NCBI GenBank assembly: GCA_023417955.1
Contig: JAEZDW010000467.1
Span: 1-13,135 of the forward strand
Direction of reading: 5' to 3'
Length of the DNA: 13,135 nt
From: Bacteroidota bacterium
GTDB taxonomy: Bacteria; Bacteroidota; Bacteroidia; Cytophagales; Cyclobacteriaceae
Positions within the stretch are counted from its first letter, which is position 1, and each line of letters begins with the position of its first letter. This document shows, one piece after another, positions 1 to 7,665 of the stretch. Made by a program: the position numbers and the translations under genes. Below the pieces are notes generated by a model. It did not search any database, had not been told where the DNA came from, and saw only the letters and a list, made by a program, of their open reading frames with translations.

Positions 1-388
1 GCAGGGTCAGTATAATCGTTTCGTCTTCTTCGTAGGTAGCGTCATCAATAATCTTGATGCTTATTGTACCAAAGTCGTCACCCTTGTCAATTTCAACCTC
101 ACCGGCGAAAGTCACGAACTCGTAATCCGCTGTGGCCGCATTCGTACTTGTTTTGCGGGTTGCCGTTCCACTGATTGAATATTCGACAACAATATCCTCC
201 GGTGCCGGACGATCCAGTTCTACCCTGATCTCGATTGTGCCTGCATCCTCATTGACGGACCGGTTCGAAGATTCAAAGGTTATTTTTGGAATCGGAGCAG
301 GATCTTTGTCATCCTTACAAGACGTTAAATAAAGGCTGCTGATGACGGTAAATCCCACCAGCGTCAGAGGGAGTAATAATCGTTTCAT
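1..388 (-). CDS. Calx-beta domain surface lipoprotein (partial, 3' end outside window)
   Basis: An open frame of 129 codons starts at the ATG at 388-386 and runs off the left edge without a stop. It begins with a lipoprotein signal peptide (MKRLLLPLTL...), and the lipobox LTSC places the lipidated cysteine at residue 24. The next residues, KDDKD, resemble the lipoprotein surface-export signal known in Bacteroidota, so surface exposure is inferred. Residues of about 36-129 read like a Calx-beta domain: a SVNEDAGT start, alternating beta-strand hydrophobics, a GTA turn, DYEF, and the closing DDATYEEDETIILTL, whose acidic residues bind calcium in the family. Such domains usually serve as calcium-stabilised beta-sandwich spacers or adhesion modules. 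It lies 74 bases after the DUF4302-like gene on the same strand and is probably the last visible gene of the SusC/SusD operon. Total length and any C-terminal catalytic or binding domain are unknown. Confidence 0.85.
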   Translation of the reverse strand, partial: MKRLLLPLTLVGFTVISSLYLTSCKDDKDPAPIPKITFESSNRSVNEDAGTIEIRVELDRPAPEDIVVEYSISGTATRKTSTNAATADYEFVTFAGEVEIDKGDDFGTISIKIIDDATYEEDETIILTL

Positions 389-462
389 TCTCGGTTCTCT
401 TAAGTTCTCAGTTAAAGGCAGAAATCTAATATACTCAATTTTCGGGATTCCCCGGTTGCTCA

Positions 463-1782
463 CTACTCAATGATCTGTACAAAAAACCGCCAACCGCTGC
501 AGGGGTTATAAAGCTGAAAGTAAAATTGATTTACGCGGTATGCGTACGTCTTTCCGCCTTCTGTGAGCAGATCGAGATATGTCTGAATATTCGCCACATT
601 CGTTTGCGGATGCAGCGTTCCAAACACATTGAAATCACCTTCAAATTCAAGGGTCATGGCATTGCCGTCAAAAGTGGCGGTGTACTCGCGCACAACGATA
701 GCCGTAGTCCCATCCGGATTTTCCACCAGGAACCCCATCGCATTCAGGCCATTGTAATTGTTATAGACCACAAAGTAAATTGCGCCGGCAACATCGGAAA
801 GGATTTGATTGTAGCGCGAAAATCCGTCTTCTCCGAAAATGAGTTGAACCGGGGCTGCATAGATATCCGCTGTAGTTTTGAATGCTGCTCCGCCGTTGTC
901 GTAAAGGCTGGTTTCGAGCGTGACCGGTTCATTAGAACTGGTAAATCCTTCGTAAAACGGCGCAGTACTTGGCTCCGGACAAATATCAATGGGAACTTCT
1001 CCGATATCCGTAAACGAAATGCTTTCAATCAACACCTGCGACCCGTTAAACGTTACATCGAGGGGTGTGTCAAATACGATCGCATCGCCCTGAAGAATGA
1101 AACCCGTGGTGAGGTTAACAGCTTGACCAGACGCCTGATTTGTCTTCAGCGCAACGTAGTTGAAAGAGGCCGTTCTCCTCAGATTATCAATCGACACGTA
1201 CACAGCCACGTTTCGGTTCGCATACACAATCCGGTTCGACGTCGGAAACTTTTGAAGATTCCCTGAGATGCTTTGACCAAGCAGTACTTCGTCATTGGAT
1301 GATGCTTCTTCGAATAACAATATCGTCGCCGGGGGAGGGTCGGTCTTACTTACGAAAACGAGTTCTCCCTGAGGAGTCTTGTTCGCGTATTTGAATTCAT
1401 ATTCCGCCAGGAATGTTGCCTGATCCTGCTCAAACAAAAAGCTGAAGAAAGAATAACTTTCGAGAATTAACTCAAGGCCGAGTGAACTATCAATCCGGTA
1501 TGTAATCGTCTGCTCGAAAAACTCTTCATCATTCTGAGGCAGGTCCGATTTAATGGTAACCTCGTTGTTTTCATTAAAGTCCATCAACACCCAGTATGCA
1601 CCGGATTCTGATTCGGGTTTGTAACGGACGCGCCACCCGTTTGTTGGCCGCACGAGTTCTGCTTTAAGTGCAGCAATAGCTTCTTCGGCGCGAACATCCG
1701 CCGGTTTATCGAACACAGGATCAGTTTCTTCCTTGCAGGAGAACACGATCAATATCAGCAGGAAGGCGAGGACCTTTTTCAT
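463..1782 (-). CDS. DUF4302-like lipoprotein of a SusC/SusD operon
   Basis: This 439-residue protein has a short lipoprotein signal (MKKVLAFLLILIVFSC) with the lipidated cysteine at residue 16, followed by KEE, a surface-export-like charge patch. The N-terminal part (about 22-80), with FDKPADVRAEEAI, a helix, then NGWRVRYKPE and YWVLMDFNENNEVTI, matches my recollection of the DUF4302 family: putative Bacteroidota lipoproteins, typically of roughly this length, found beside SusC/SusD genes. The rest is beta-rich, with cysteines only at 268 and 428 after the lipid anchor. No catalytic motif is recognisable. Its ATG overlaps the TGA of the metallopeptidase gene (ATGA, 1779-1782), which suggests translational coupling and joint stoichiometry. 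A likely role is as an accessory surface protein that binds substrate or docks on the SusCD importer. The assignment rests on sequence pattern and context, not on a database search. Confidence 0.85.
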   Translation of the reverse strand: MKKVLAFLLILIVFSCKEETDPVFDKPADVRAEEAIAALKAELVRPTNGWRVRYKPESESGAYWVLMDFNENNEVTIKSDLPQNDEEFFEQTITYRIDSSLGLELILESYSFFSFLFEQDQATFLAEYEFKYANKTPQGELVFVSKTDPPPATILLFEEASSNDEVLLGQSISGNLQKFPTSNRIVYANRNVAVYVSIDNLRRTASFNYVALKTNQASGQAVNLTTGFILQGDAIVFDTPLDVTFNGSQVLIESISFTDIGEVPIDICPEPSTAPFYEGFTSSNEPVTLETSLYDNGGAAFKTTADIYAAPVQLIFGEDGFSRYNQILSDVAGAIYFVVYNNYNGLNAMGFLVENPDGTTAIVVREYTATFDGNAMTLEFEGDFNVFGTLHPQTNVANIQTYLDLLTEGGKTYAYRVNQFYFQLYNPCSGWRFFVQIIE

Positions 1783-2660
1783 TGCGGTAATTTTTGTTGA
1801 ACCAGCGCTCTCACCTCAAGCAGATCGACGCCCGTGTTTTGCAAATAATGCGCGAGCGCTGAACTATACTTTTGTCTCAGTTTCTTACGGCCTTCATTTC
1901 TTAGTGCACAGCCGGTTTCTGCACACGCAGGATCATTCTCATCTTCGTCTTCCATATACTTCTCATAGAAGTTCTCATCAAAGAGGAGGAATGCGACAAA
2001 TTCAGCAAAGTCTTCATTGTACGAACTGGTCGCATAAGGTGAGACGAATCCGCGCTGCAAGGCTTCTTCATCGCTGAGATTATACCATGATCCTGAGCCC
2101 GTGTAGCCCGCGGGTGATATCTGCTGCCAACTGGGCGGAAGGTTATAGCGCTGATGCATAATGTGAGCAAACTCATGGTAAATAGTTCCAAGTTGCCTGA
2201 TGATCCACCCCTTATTGGTTACGTCGACATCGTTCACCTCGGTCAATGTTATTCTCGCACCGGCGTCGGCAGTACCCAGTGTTACGGTTCCATCGTCGTT
2301 ATACATGGACGAGCCGATGAAAACAATTTCGGCAGGAACGTGATCGCGGAAGAAACGGCTGCCATTTTGGGCATCGATGAACGGTTCCACCCAGAAGTCC
2401 TCAAGGAATTCCAGCATCGGGATGACGGCTTCACGTCGCGGTGGTGTTACGCGTTTGGTCTGGTCAACATAACGGTCTACATATTTGAAACGCACTGCGA
2501 CACCAAAGCGGTCGATGAAATTTTCCTGTACATAAATATCAAGCGGGTCATCCGAATCGGGTGACGGCTTTACAGGTGCGTTGATTTCTTCGTCCGGGTA
2601 GCATGACGTCCACACGGTGAAACCTGTTATCAGTATGAGGAATAAAACCTTGGCTCTCAT
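1779..2660 (-). CDS. Putative zinc-binding metallopeptidase lipoprotein (PF15890-like)
   Basis: This 293-residue protein has an N-terminal signal ending FTVWTSC, which gives lipidation at cysteine 20; YPDEE follows. The zinc motif HEFAH lies at residues 162-166 inside TIYHEFAHIMHQ. H162 and H166 are expected zinc ligands and E163 the catalytic base. The third ligand could be H169 or an acidic residue in NEDFAEF (216-221), which lies where gluzincins carry theirs. This fits the putative zinc-binding metallopeptidase family (Peptidase_Mx1) often encoded beside SusCD in Bacteroidota. An acidic stretch (EDEDEND, 237-243) precedes a close cysteine pair, C246 and C251, which could form a disulfide. 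The start lies 11 bases after the SusD stop and the end overlaps the next gene by 4 bases. It probably acts at the cell surface, trimming proteins or peptides for uptake. Real proteolytic activity is inferred from the motif only. Confidence 0.88.
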   Translation of the reverse strand: MRAKVLFLILITGFTVWTSCYPDEEINAPVKPSPDSDDPLDIYVQENFIDRFGVAVRFKYVDRYVDQTKRVTPPRREAVIPMLEFLEDFWVEPFIDAQNGSRFFRDHVPAEIVFIGSSMYNDDGTVTLGTADAGARITLTEVNDVDVTNKGWIIRQLGTIYHEFAHIMHQRYNLPPSWQQISPAGYTGSGSWYNLSDEEALQRGFVSPYATSSYNEDFAEFVAFLLFDENFYEKYMEDEDENDPACAETGCALRNEGRKKLRQKYSSALAHYLQNTGVDLLEVRALVQQKLPQ

Positions 2661-2671
2661 ATCACAGTTCG

Positions 2672-4114
2672 TTATCTCGGGTTAGGTTCAAGGCCGCCAA
2701 CGTCGATGGCAGCTTTTGGTATTTGTATGACTTTCCTTCGATCATCCGGCTCCAGGGAAAGAAACCCGGACTCAGTCAAGTGGTCAACAGGAATGCCGTA
2801 TCGTTTAATATCAAACCAGCGGAGGCCTTCGTGCATGAATTCCTTTCTACGTTCATCCAGAATGAAGGCAATGGTAACCAGCAGGTCGTTATTTGATCCA
2901 TAATAATTTCGAAGTACCTGGGCAGTTAGTTGTGGGTTGTTTTCATACCGCATATTGATCAGTATCTGCAGGTCGGCTCGCGCCGCAGCGAGGTCACCCG
3001 CCAACGCGTAAGCTTCTGCACGGTTCAAAAGCACCTCTTCGCCTCTGAATACAGGCATAATCGTATAATTCAGCCCGACATTCGACGTAAGACTCGAGCG
3101 CTCAAACAGGAAGTCGTATTTGGCTAATCCCCAGTTTGATCCGCGTAAAAAGATCGGGTATTCATTGCTGGTGCGAATATCTTCCACGAACCATGGGTTA
3201 CTGTTATATAAGTTATTAACCAGCGAAGGCGAAGGCCAGTACCCTACGTTAACGTGATAATTTGTGATGTGACGTATCAACAAAAGGTTGCTTTGATCAC
3301 CGGGTGAAGCAAAAGCCTGAATGAATTCGTTGGGGTTCGCTGTTTGCAGGAGCAACCCCTCAATATCTTTAACAAACACTTCCGGGTTGCTGCCCAGAAG
3401 TTGGGTGCTGTATTCTATACATCTGTCCAGATCACCTTTGAACAAATAAAATCGCGATGCAAAAGCAAGTGCAGCATTTCTTGTGAAATGATACTTCCCG
3501 GAATTCGAATAGTAACTGTCATTCACCAATCGCAGGCCGTCCTGCAGATCGTCTTCGATTTTGTCGTACACCTGTTTTACTGAATGGCGGTCATACTGTT
3601 TGATAAATTCCCTTTCAGGCTCTTCAACATATGGAATGCCCGGGTCCGATGACGCGGTTTCAGGGTTATAGTGTTTCGCAAACAGGTTGACAAGCATAAA
3701 GTGTCCGTAAGCCCGCGTCAGGAGCGCTTCACCTTCAACTGCGCGTTTGCGGGAGCGATCACCGGGAAGGTTCTCAATCACGGCAAGTACTTCATTCGCA
3801 TGTGCAACAGCATCATACGTGGCCGTCCAGAAGTAGGTTGGGGTGTCCTGGTTGTCGGGAGTTACGTCCTGCCATTGATACGCCTGGTTGTGTTCCAGCA
3901 GCCGCACTGTGCCGGTTGTGAAAGAAACGTTATCGCTCATCCATTCCGTGAAGTTGTATGCCGCGCTGGTGTACGCATTGGTCAGCAGCTGCGCAGCCTT
4001 CTCGGTTGAATTTAGGTCTACGCGATTATCAGGATTCTCCTCAAGAAAGTTATCACATGCAATCGGTGTGATTGCAAGAAGGAGGATAAGAACTTTATTA
4101 AATGTCAATTTCAT
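2672..4114 (-). CDS. SusD/RagB-family substrate-binding lipoprotein
   Basis: This 480-residue outer-membrane lipoprotein forms the lid that captures substrate above the SusC barrel. The signal MKLTFNKVLILLLAITPIAC puts the lipidated cysteine at residue 20, followed by DNFLEENPDN, the usual SusD start. A helical, TPR-like scaffold follows, with typical segments: FWTATYDAVAHANEVL (95-110), EGEALLTRAYGHFMLVNLFAKHY (127-149, the family signature of the second helix pair), and RAEAYALAGDLAAARADL (365-382). The C-terminal ERRKEFMHEGLRWFDIKRYG (421-440) is diagnostic. The closing IQIPKAAIDVGGLEPNPR matches the family's end. Length is within the usual SusD range. It starts 9 bases after the SusC stop, so the two are cotranscribed. 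The substrate cannot be read from the sequence. The neighbouring peptidase favours peptides over glycans (inference). No surface-export patch is obvious after the cysteine (DNF). Confidence 0.96.
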   Translation of the reverse strand: MKLTFNKVLILLLAITPIACDNFLEENPDNRVDLNSTEKAAQLLTNAYTSAAYNFTEWMSDNVSFTTGTVRLLEHNQAYQWQDVTPDNQDTPTYFWTATYDAVAHANEVLAVIENLPGDRSRKRAVEGEALLTRAYGHFMLVNLFAKHYNPETASSDPGIPYVEEPEREFIKQYDRHSVKQVYDKIEDDLQDGLRLVNDSYYSNSGKYHFTRNAALAFASRFYLFKGDLDRCIEYSTQLLGSNPEVFVKDIEGLLLQTANPNEFIQAFASPGDQSNLLLIRHITNYHVNVGYWPSPSLVNNLYNSNPWFVEDIRTSNEYPIFLRGSNWGLAKYDFLFERSSLTSNVGLNYTIMPVFRGEEVLLNRAEAYALAGDLAAARADLQILINMRYENNPQLTAQVLRNYYGSNNDLLVTIAFILDERRKEFMHEGLRWFDIKRYGIPVDHLTESGFLSLEPDDRRKVIQIPKAAIDVGGLEPNPR

Positions 4115-4123
4115 AATGCAGTC

Positions 4124-7100
4124 CTAAAAGCCGAGTATTATTGACGTTGTAATCATACGTGGTTGCGGCAGCGCCACCCCGCCCGCAGAAAAGAATTCCG
4201 GATCCTGACCATTGAGTTTCTTATCCGAATAAAGGAGCATCAGGTTTTGCGCTTCCACGGATATCTGTGCATTCGATGCGCGAATACGGCGGTAGATGTT
4301 TCCGGGAATTGAATAACTGAGTCGGATTGTTTTCAATCTCACGTAGGAGCCATCAGCAACTCTGGCAGTGCTCTTGTTATACAGGTCGTACGCGTTTTGG
4401 TAATCTGCATTCTCCCTTTCAATAACACCCTGGTCAAGTATTACCGGAATATCGGTAAACGCTTCATCACCGGGTACCATCCACCTGTTGATGAAGCTGC
4501 GCGACAACGAATTGAAGTCGTTGTACACCGGTCTGAACGCGTCATCAAGTCGGATTTTGTAATCAAACTTGAACGACATGAATACATTCAATGAGAAATT
4601 CTTATAGTTGAAAATGTTTGCAAAACCGCCGGCACCGCGTGGTTCTGCAGATCCTTCGTACTTGAGAACACTTTTCAGGTTATCGCGGTCCTGCAGGTCG
4701 TAGTTGTAAACAACTTCATTATTCTCGTCATAAAATGTTGGTATACCGCGGGAATCGAGACCGGCAAAGCGCGTGGAGAACAATCCGCGGCGCGGACCTC
4801 CCAGAACGGCAGCACCGCCCTGAACGATGGCATCGCCGATGCGCGGGTTGAACTCAAGCTTCGTGATCTGATCATGCGTGTACCCTATATTGAAGCTGGT
4901 CAGCCACGAGAAATCAGGTCCTTTTATGTTCGTGGTGTTGATTGAGAATTCGATTCCCTGCGACTTCATGTCGGCATAGTTTCCGGTTTTATAAGCGTTT
5001 CCACCTACACCACTGGTTTGAATTAACCCAATCAGGTCGAATGACCGGCGTGTATAAAAATCAATTGTGCTGGAAATCTTTCCTTTGAGAAGACCAATGT
5101 CGAGGCCGACGTTAAACTCTTTTAGTTTCTCCCAGGTAAGGTCGCGGTTCTCAAGATCCTGGATATACAGGTAAGTTTCGACGTCGGTGGGACGCAGCGT
5201 TACCCCGGAACGAAGGTTCAGAAGCGCGCTTGTGTTTGGCCCCAGATTGGCAGACAGCCCATACGTTGAACGAAGTTTCAGGTAGTCAATAAAGTTGAAG
5301 TCAAAGAATGGTTCCTGGTCAACGTTCCATGCACCGCTGACGTTCCACGTGGGAAGGTAACGCGCGTTCTTGCTTTTGCCAAGCCGGTTAGAACCGTCGT
5401 AACGCACGGTTCCGTTGAAGATGTACTTGTCACGATAGGAGTAACCGGCATTGATAAACGCGCCTGCAAACCGTTCCCGGTCGAACCCAATCGCGTATGT
5501 GCGTATACCCTGGCGGTTGAGGAAGTCGATCATAAGCGGGTCGAGGTTCACGATACCACCATTCTCATAAATCACACCAATTCCGTCGACCCTTCTGCTG
5601 TTTCGGTTAGTGTACTTTATTTCCTGACCGGCCAGTACGTTGATGTCGTGCACGCCACCGATTGTATGCGACCAGTCAATGCTGTTTCGGATATAGAAGT
5701 ATTTTAGTGCGTCTGACGAAACGTTATTAAATCCGCCTTCAGGCAGTACGACACGGGGCTGGCCACCGGGGTCATCCGGGTCCCGAAAGAGGAGGGGGTT
5801 CGCATCCTGAATGTATTGCGTATCATCAGCGCGATATGCCTCCGCCTGATTTGACCTTTCATGTATGACGTGCTCGCGGCTTGTTGTCGCATATCTTCCC
5901 TGCGCCGTACTACGCAGAATTAGGTTATCGCGAAACCGGTAGTTGAGATCAACCTGTGTGGAAAGGTCGGCAACGTTGATGTTGATGTAATTCAATCCCA
6001 GTTCTTCCACGATATTGAACGGCGCATAGTTTCGCCGGAAGTATTCAAGGTTGCCATCTTCATCATAAGCGCGCATGGAACGGCTCGTGTTCAGTGCATA
6101 ACTCAGCGGGTTAATATCGAAGTCGCGACGAAACCGCCCCGTAATCGGGTCGAAGTCGCGGTTTTGTGTTCCGGGAGCGCGTTGCTCACGGTAATTTCCG
6201 GTGATTTTCAGATCAAGAGAAAGCTTATCTGAAAAGTAGAATGTGTTTTTTGCTGTCCCCGCATAGCGTTTCACGTTGTCGGCAATAGTCTGTCCGTTGT
6301 CATGCAGGTAGCTGACGGAGTAATAGCTGTTGTGTTTTTCGTTTCCTGCGGTGAAGCTGACGGAATGTTGCTGCTGCAGGGAATAATCGCGAAACAAAAC
6401 ATCAAACCAATCGGTATTGGCAGTTTCATACCTGTTCAGGAATTCTTCATTGAGGGTTCCGAACGGCCCCCAGTCAAGATTATGTTCGGAAATTTCGTTA
6501 AACATTTTTCCAAGGACACCATAGTTTTGTGCCTTGACCGAAGTGGTGATATCAATCAAACCCTTTTCATACATTTCGCGGTAAATTGACATCTCGTCCT
6601 TCGAATTCAGAATATCAAATTGTTTGTACGAGGGGCGAAGATTGAACGAGAAGTTACCTGAGTAGTTCACGCGCGTTTGACCGCTGCGGCCTTTTTTGGT
6701 GGTGATTACGATAACACCGTTCTTGGCGCGCGTACCATAAAGCGCTGTCGCTGAGGCGTCCTTCAGGATTTGTTGCGACTCAATATCGTCAGGGTTTAGA
6801 CCGGCAATCGACGAAGCGGTAAGCGTGTTGGCGTTTCCGGTAATGATATCATCTGCGTTTACCTGGTTCAGGTCTTCGAGAATAACGCCGTCAACAACGA
6901 ACAGCGGTTGTGTGTCGCCATTGATGGAAGTATTTCCTCGTATCCGGATCTTCGGGTTCGTGCCGAAAGTACCCGAAACGTTGTCGACAGTGACACCGGC
7001 GACGCGGCCTTCGAGCATTTGGGTGGCATTAGACATTCCGCCAATACGAAGCTCATCCATCTTGACAGTTGCCGCAGATCCGGTAAACAGCTTGCGTTCG

Positions 7101-7438
7101 ACTTCCTGAAATCCGGTGACGACAACTTCATCCAGTTCTCTTGTCTCAGGTTCCAGGCGCACGTTTATAACGTTTTGATTTCTTACAACTACTTCCTTCT
7201 GCATGAAACCAATGAAGGAAAACACAAGTGTATCGGTGGCACCGCGAACGGAAAGGGAATACGATCCGTCTATGCTTGTAATTGTTCCGCGGCTGGTATT
7301 CTTGATTCTGATGTTAACACCCGGAAGTTCGCCACCATCTTTGTCAGAAACTACTTTTCCCGTGACAACCGGTTCCTGACCGAATGCGAATGAAAATGAA
7401 ATCAGAAGTAGCGTTCCTGCGAGTAGAAGTTTTCTCAT
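4124..7438 (-). CDS. SusC/RagA-family TonB-dependent outer-membrane transporter
   Basis: This is the outer-membrane barrel that imports substrate using TonB/ExbBD energy. I place the start at 7438 (1104 residues) because MRKLLLAGTLLL...FSFAFGQEP is then a clean signal peptide, cut near residue 20. An in-frame ATG at 7534 would add 32 charged residues before it. Residues of about 25-96 form the carboxypeptidase regulatory-like domain (VVTGKVVSDKDGGELPGV, IDGSYSL, LVFSFIGF). The TonB-box-like DEVVVTGFQ lies near 103-111. The plug (about 115-250) carries the SusC signature PLFVVDGVIL, LNPDDIESQQILKDASATAL and YGTRAKNGVIVITTKKG. The barrel follows to a terminal phenylalanine (IILGF), as expected for BAM-dependent insertion. 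No STN domain precedes the regulatory domain, so signalling through an anti-sigma factor is unlikely. It is the first gene of the SusC/D operon. Confidence 0.97.
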   Translation of the reverse strand: MRKLLLAGTLLLISFSFAFGQEPVVTGKVVSDKDGGELPGVNIRIKNTSRGTITSIDGSYSLSVRGATDTLVFSFIGFMQKEVVVRNQNVINVRLEPETRELDEVVVTGFQEVERKLFTGSAATVKMDELRIGGMSNATQMLEGRVAGVTVDNVSGTFGTNPKIRIRGNTSINGDTQPLFVVDGVILEDLNQVNADDIITGNANTLTASSIAGLNPDDIESQQILKDASATALYGTRAKNGVIVITTKKGRSGQTRVNYSGNFSFNLRPSYKQFDILNSKDEMSIYREMYEKGLIDITTSVKAQNYGVLGKMFNEISEHNLDWGPFGTLNEEFLNRYETANTDWFDVLFRDYSLQQQHSVSFTAGNEKHNSYYSVSYLHDNGQTIADNVKRYAGTAKNTFYFSDKLSLDLKITGNYREQRAPGTQNRDFDPITGRFRRDFDINPLSYALNTSRSMRAYDEDGNLEYFRRNYAPFNIVEELGLNYININVADLSTQVDLNYRFRDNLILRSTAQGRYATTSREHVIHERSNQAEAYRADDTQYIQDANPLLFRDPDDPGGQPRVVLPEGGFNNVSSDALKYFYIRNSIDWSHTIGGVHDINVLAGQEIKYTNRNSRRVDGIGVIYENGGIVNLDPLMIDFLNRQGIRTYAIGFDRERFAGAFINAGYSYRDKYIFNGTVRYDGSNRLGKSKNARYLPTWNVSGAWNVDQEPFFDFNFIDYLKLRSTYGLSANLGPNTSALLNLRSGVTLRPTDVETYLYIQDLENRDLTWEKLKEFNVGLDIGLLKGKISSTIDFYTRRSFDLIGLIQTSGVGGNAYKTGNYADMKSQGIEFSINTTNIKGPDFSWLTSFNIGYTHDQITKLEFNPRIGDAIVQGGAAVLGGPRRGLFSTRFAGLDSRGIPTFYDENNEVVYNYDLQDRDNLKSVLKYEGSAEPRGAGGFANIFNYKNFSLNVFMSFKFDYKIRLDDAFRPVYNDFNSLSRSFINRWMVPGDEAFTDIPVILDQGVIERENADYQNAYDLYNKSTARVADGSYVRLKTIRLSYSIPGNIYRRIRASNAQISVEAQNLMLLYSDKKLNGQDPEFFSAGGVALPQPRMITTSIILGF

Positions 7439-7564
7439 GCACTGATTCAATAAGGTTTTGGCGGCACCACGTGCAGATCGTTCGAAGAGGAACCGGACAA
7501 TCCATTTGCTGTTTTGGTGGGAAATTCCGAACAACTTCTCATCAACCGGGGTAACACACGTTTT

Positions 7565-7597
7565 TAAAATTAGGGAATTGATTCAAAAATCCAACAA
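7565..7597 (-). promoter_or_regulatory. Candidate housekeeping promoter for the SusC operon
   Basis: Within the 227 bases between the reductase and SusC, the minus strand carries TAATTTTA (7572-7565), a 7-of-8 match to the Bacteroidota -7 box TAnnTTTG. Upstream lies TTGTTG (7597-7592), giving a -33 TTG with 19 or 22 bases of spacing, as in known Bacteroidota sigma-factor promoters. Transcription would start near 7558, leaving a leader of about 120 bases. A small palindrome TTGAATCAA (7586-7578) sits between the boxes and could be an operator. The AT-rich background makes such matches easy to find by chance. I saw no convincing terminator or sigma-54 element in this gap; the rest of 7439-7665 holds nothing I can name. 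Confidence 0.35.
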
Positions 7598-7665
7598 TAG
7601 GCGTTGCTACGTCATTGAATTTTTTGAAGAATATTTTACCGGTGGAATGATTAGGGGTCGGAGTG

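Noticed and set aside
443..454. Small hairpin CGGG-GAAT-CCCG (minus strand) just after the DUF4302-like gene
   Set aside because: The stem is only 4 base pairs and no T-run follows, so it is too weak to call a terminator; the Calx-beta gene downstream may still be cotranscribed.
526..1266. A 246-codon open frame on the plus strand opposite the DUF4302-like gene
   Set aside because: It lies wholly antisense to a well-supported lipoprotein gene, its translation is rich in Arg, His, Ile and Cys with no domain or signal pattern, and it looks like a codon-bias shadow.
2154..2564. A 136-codon plus-strand frame opposite the metallopeptidase
   Set aside because: Antisense shadow of a gene with a clear zinc motif and signal peptide; no recognisable protein features of its own.
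6908..7393. A 161-codon plus-strand frame opposite the SusC plug region
   Set aside because: The minus-strand frame carries the invariant SusC plug motifs; the plus-strand product resembles nothing known.
7591..7607. CAAC/GTTG mini-hairpin followed by T-rich sequence upstream of SusC
   Set aside because: The stem has 4 pairs with a 7-base loop and the T-run is interrupted; it overlaps the better-supported -33 promoter element.
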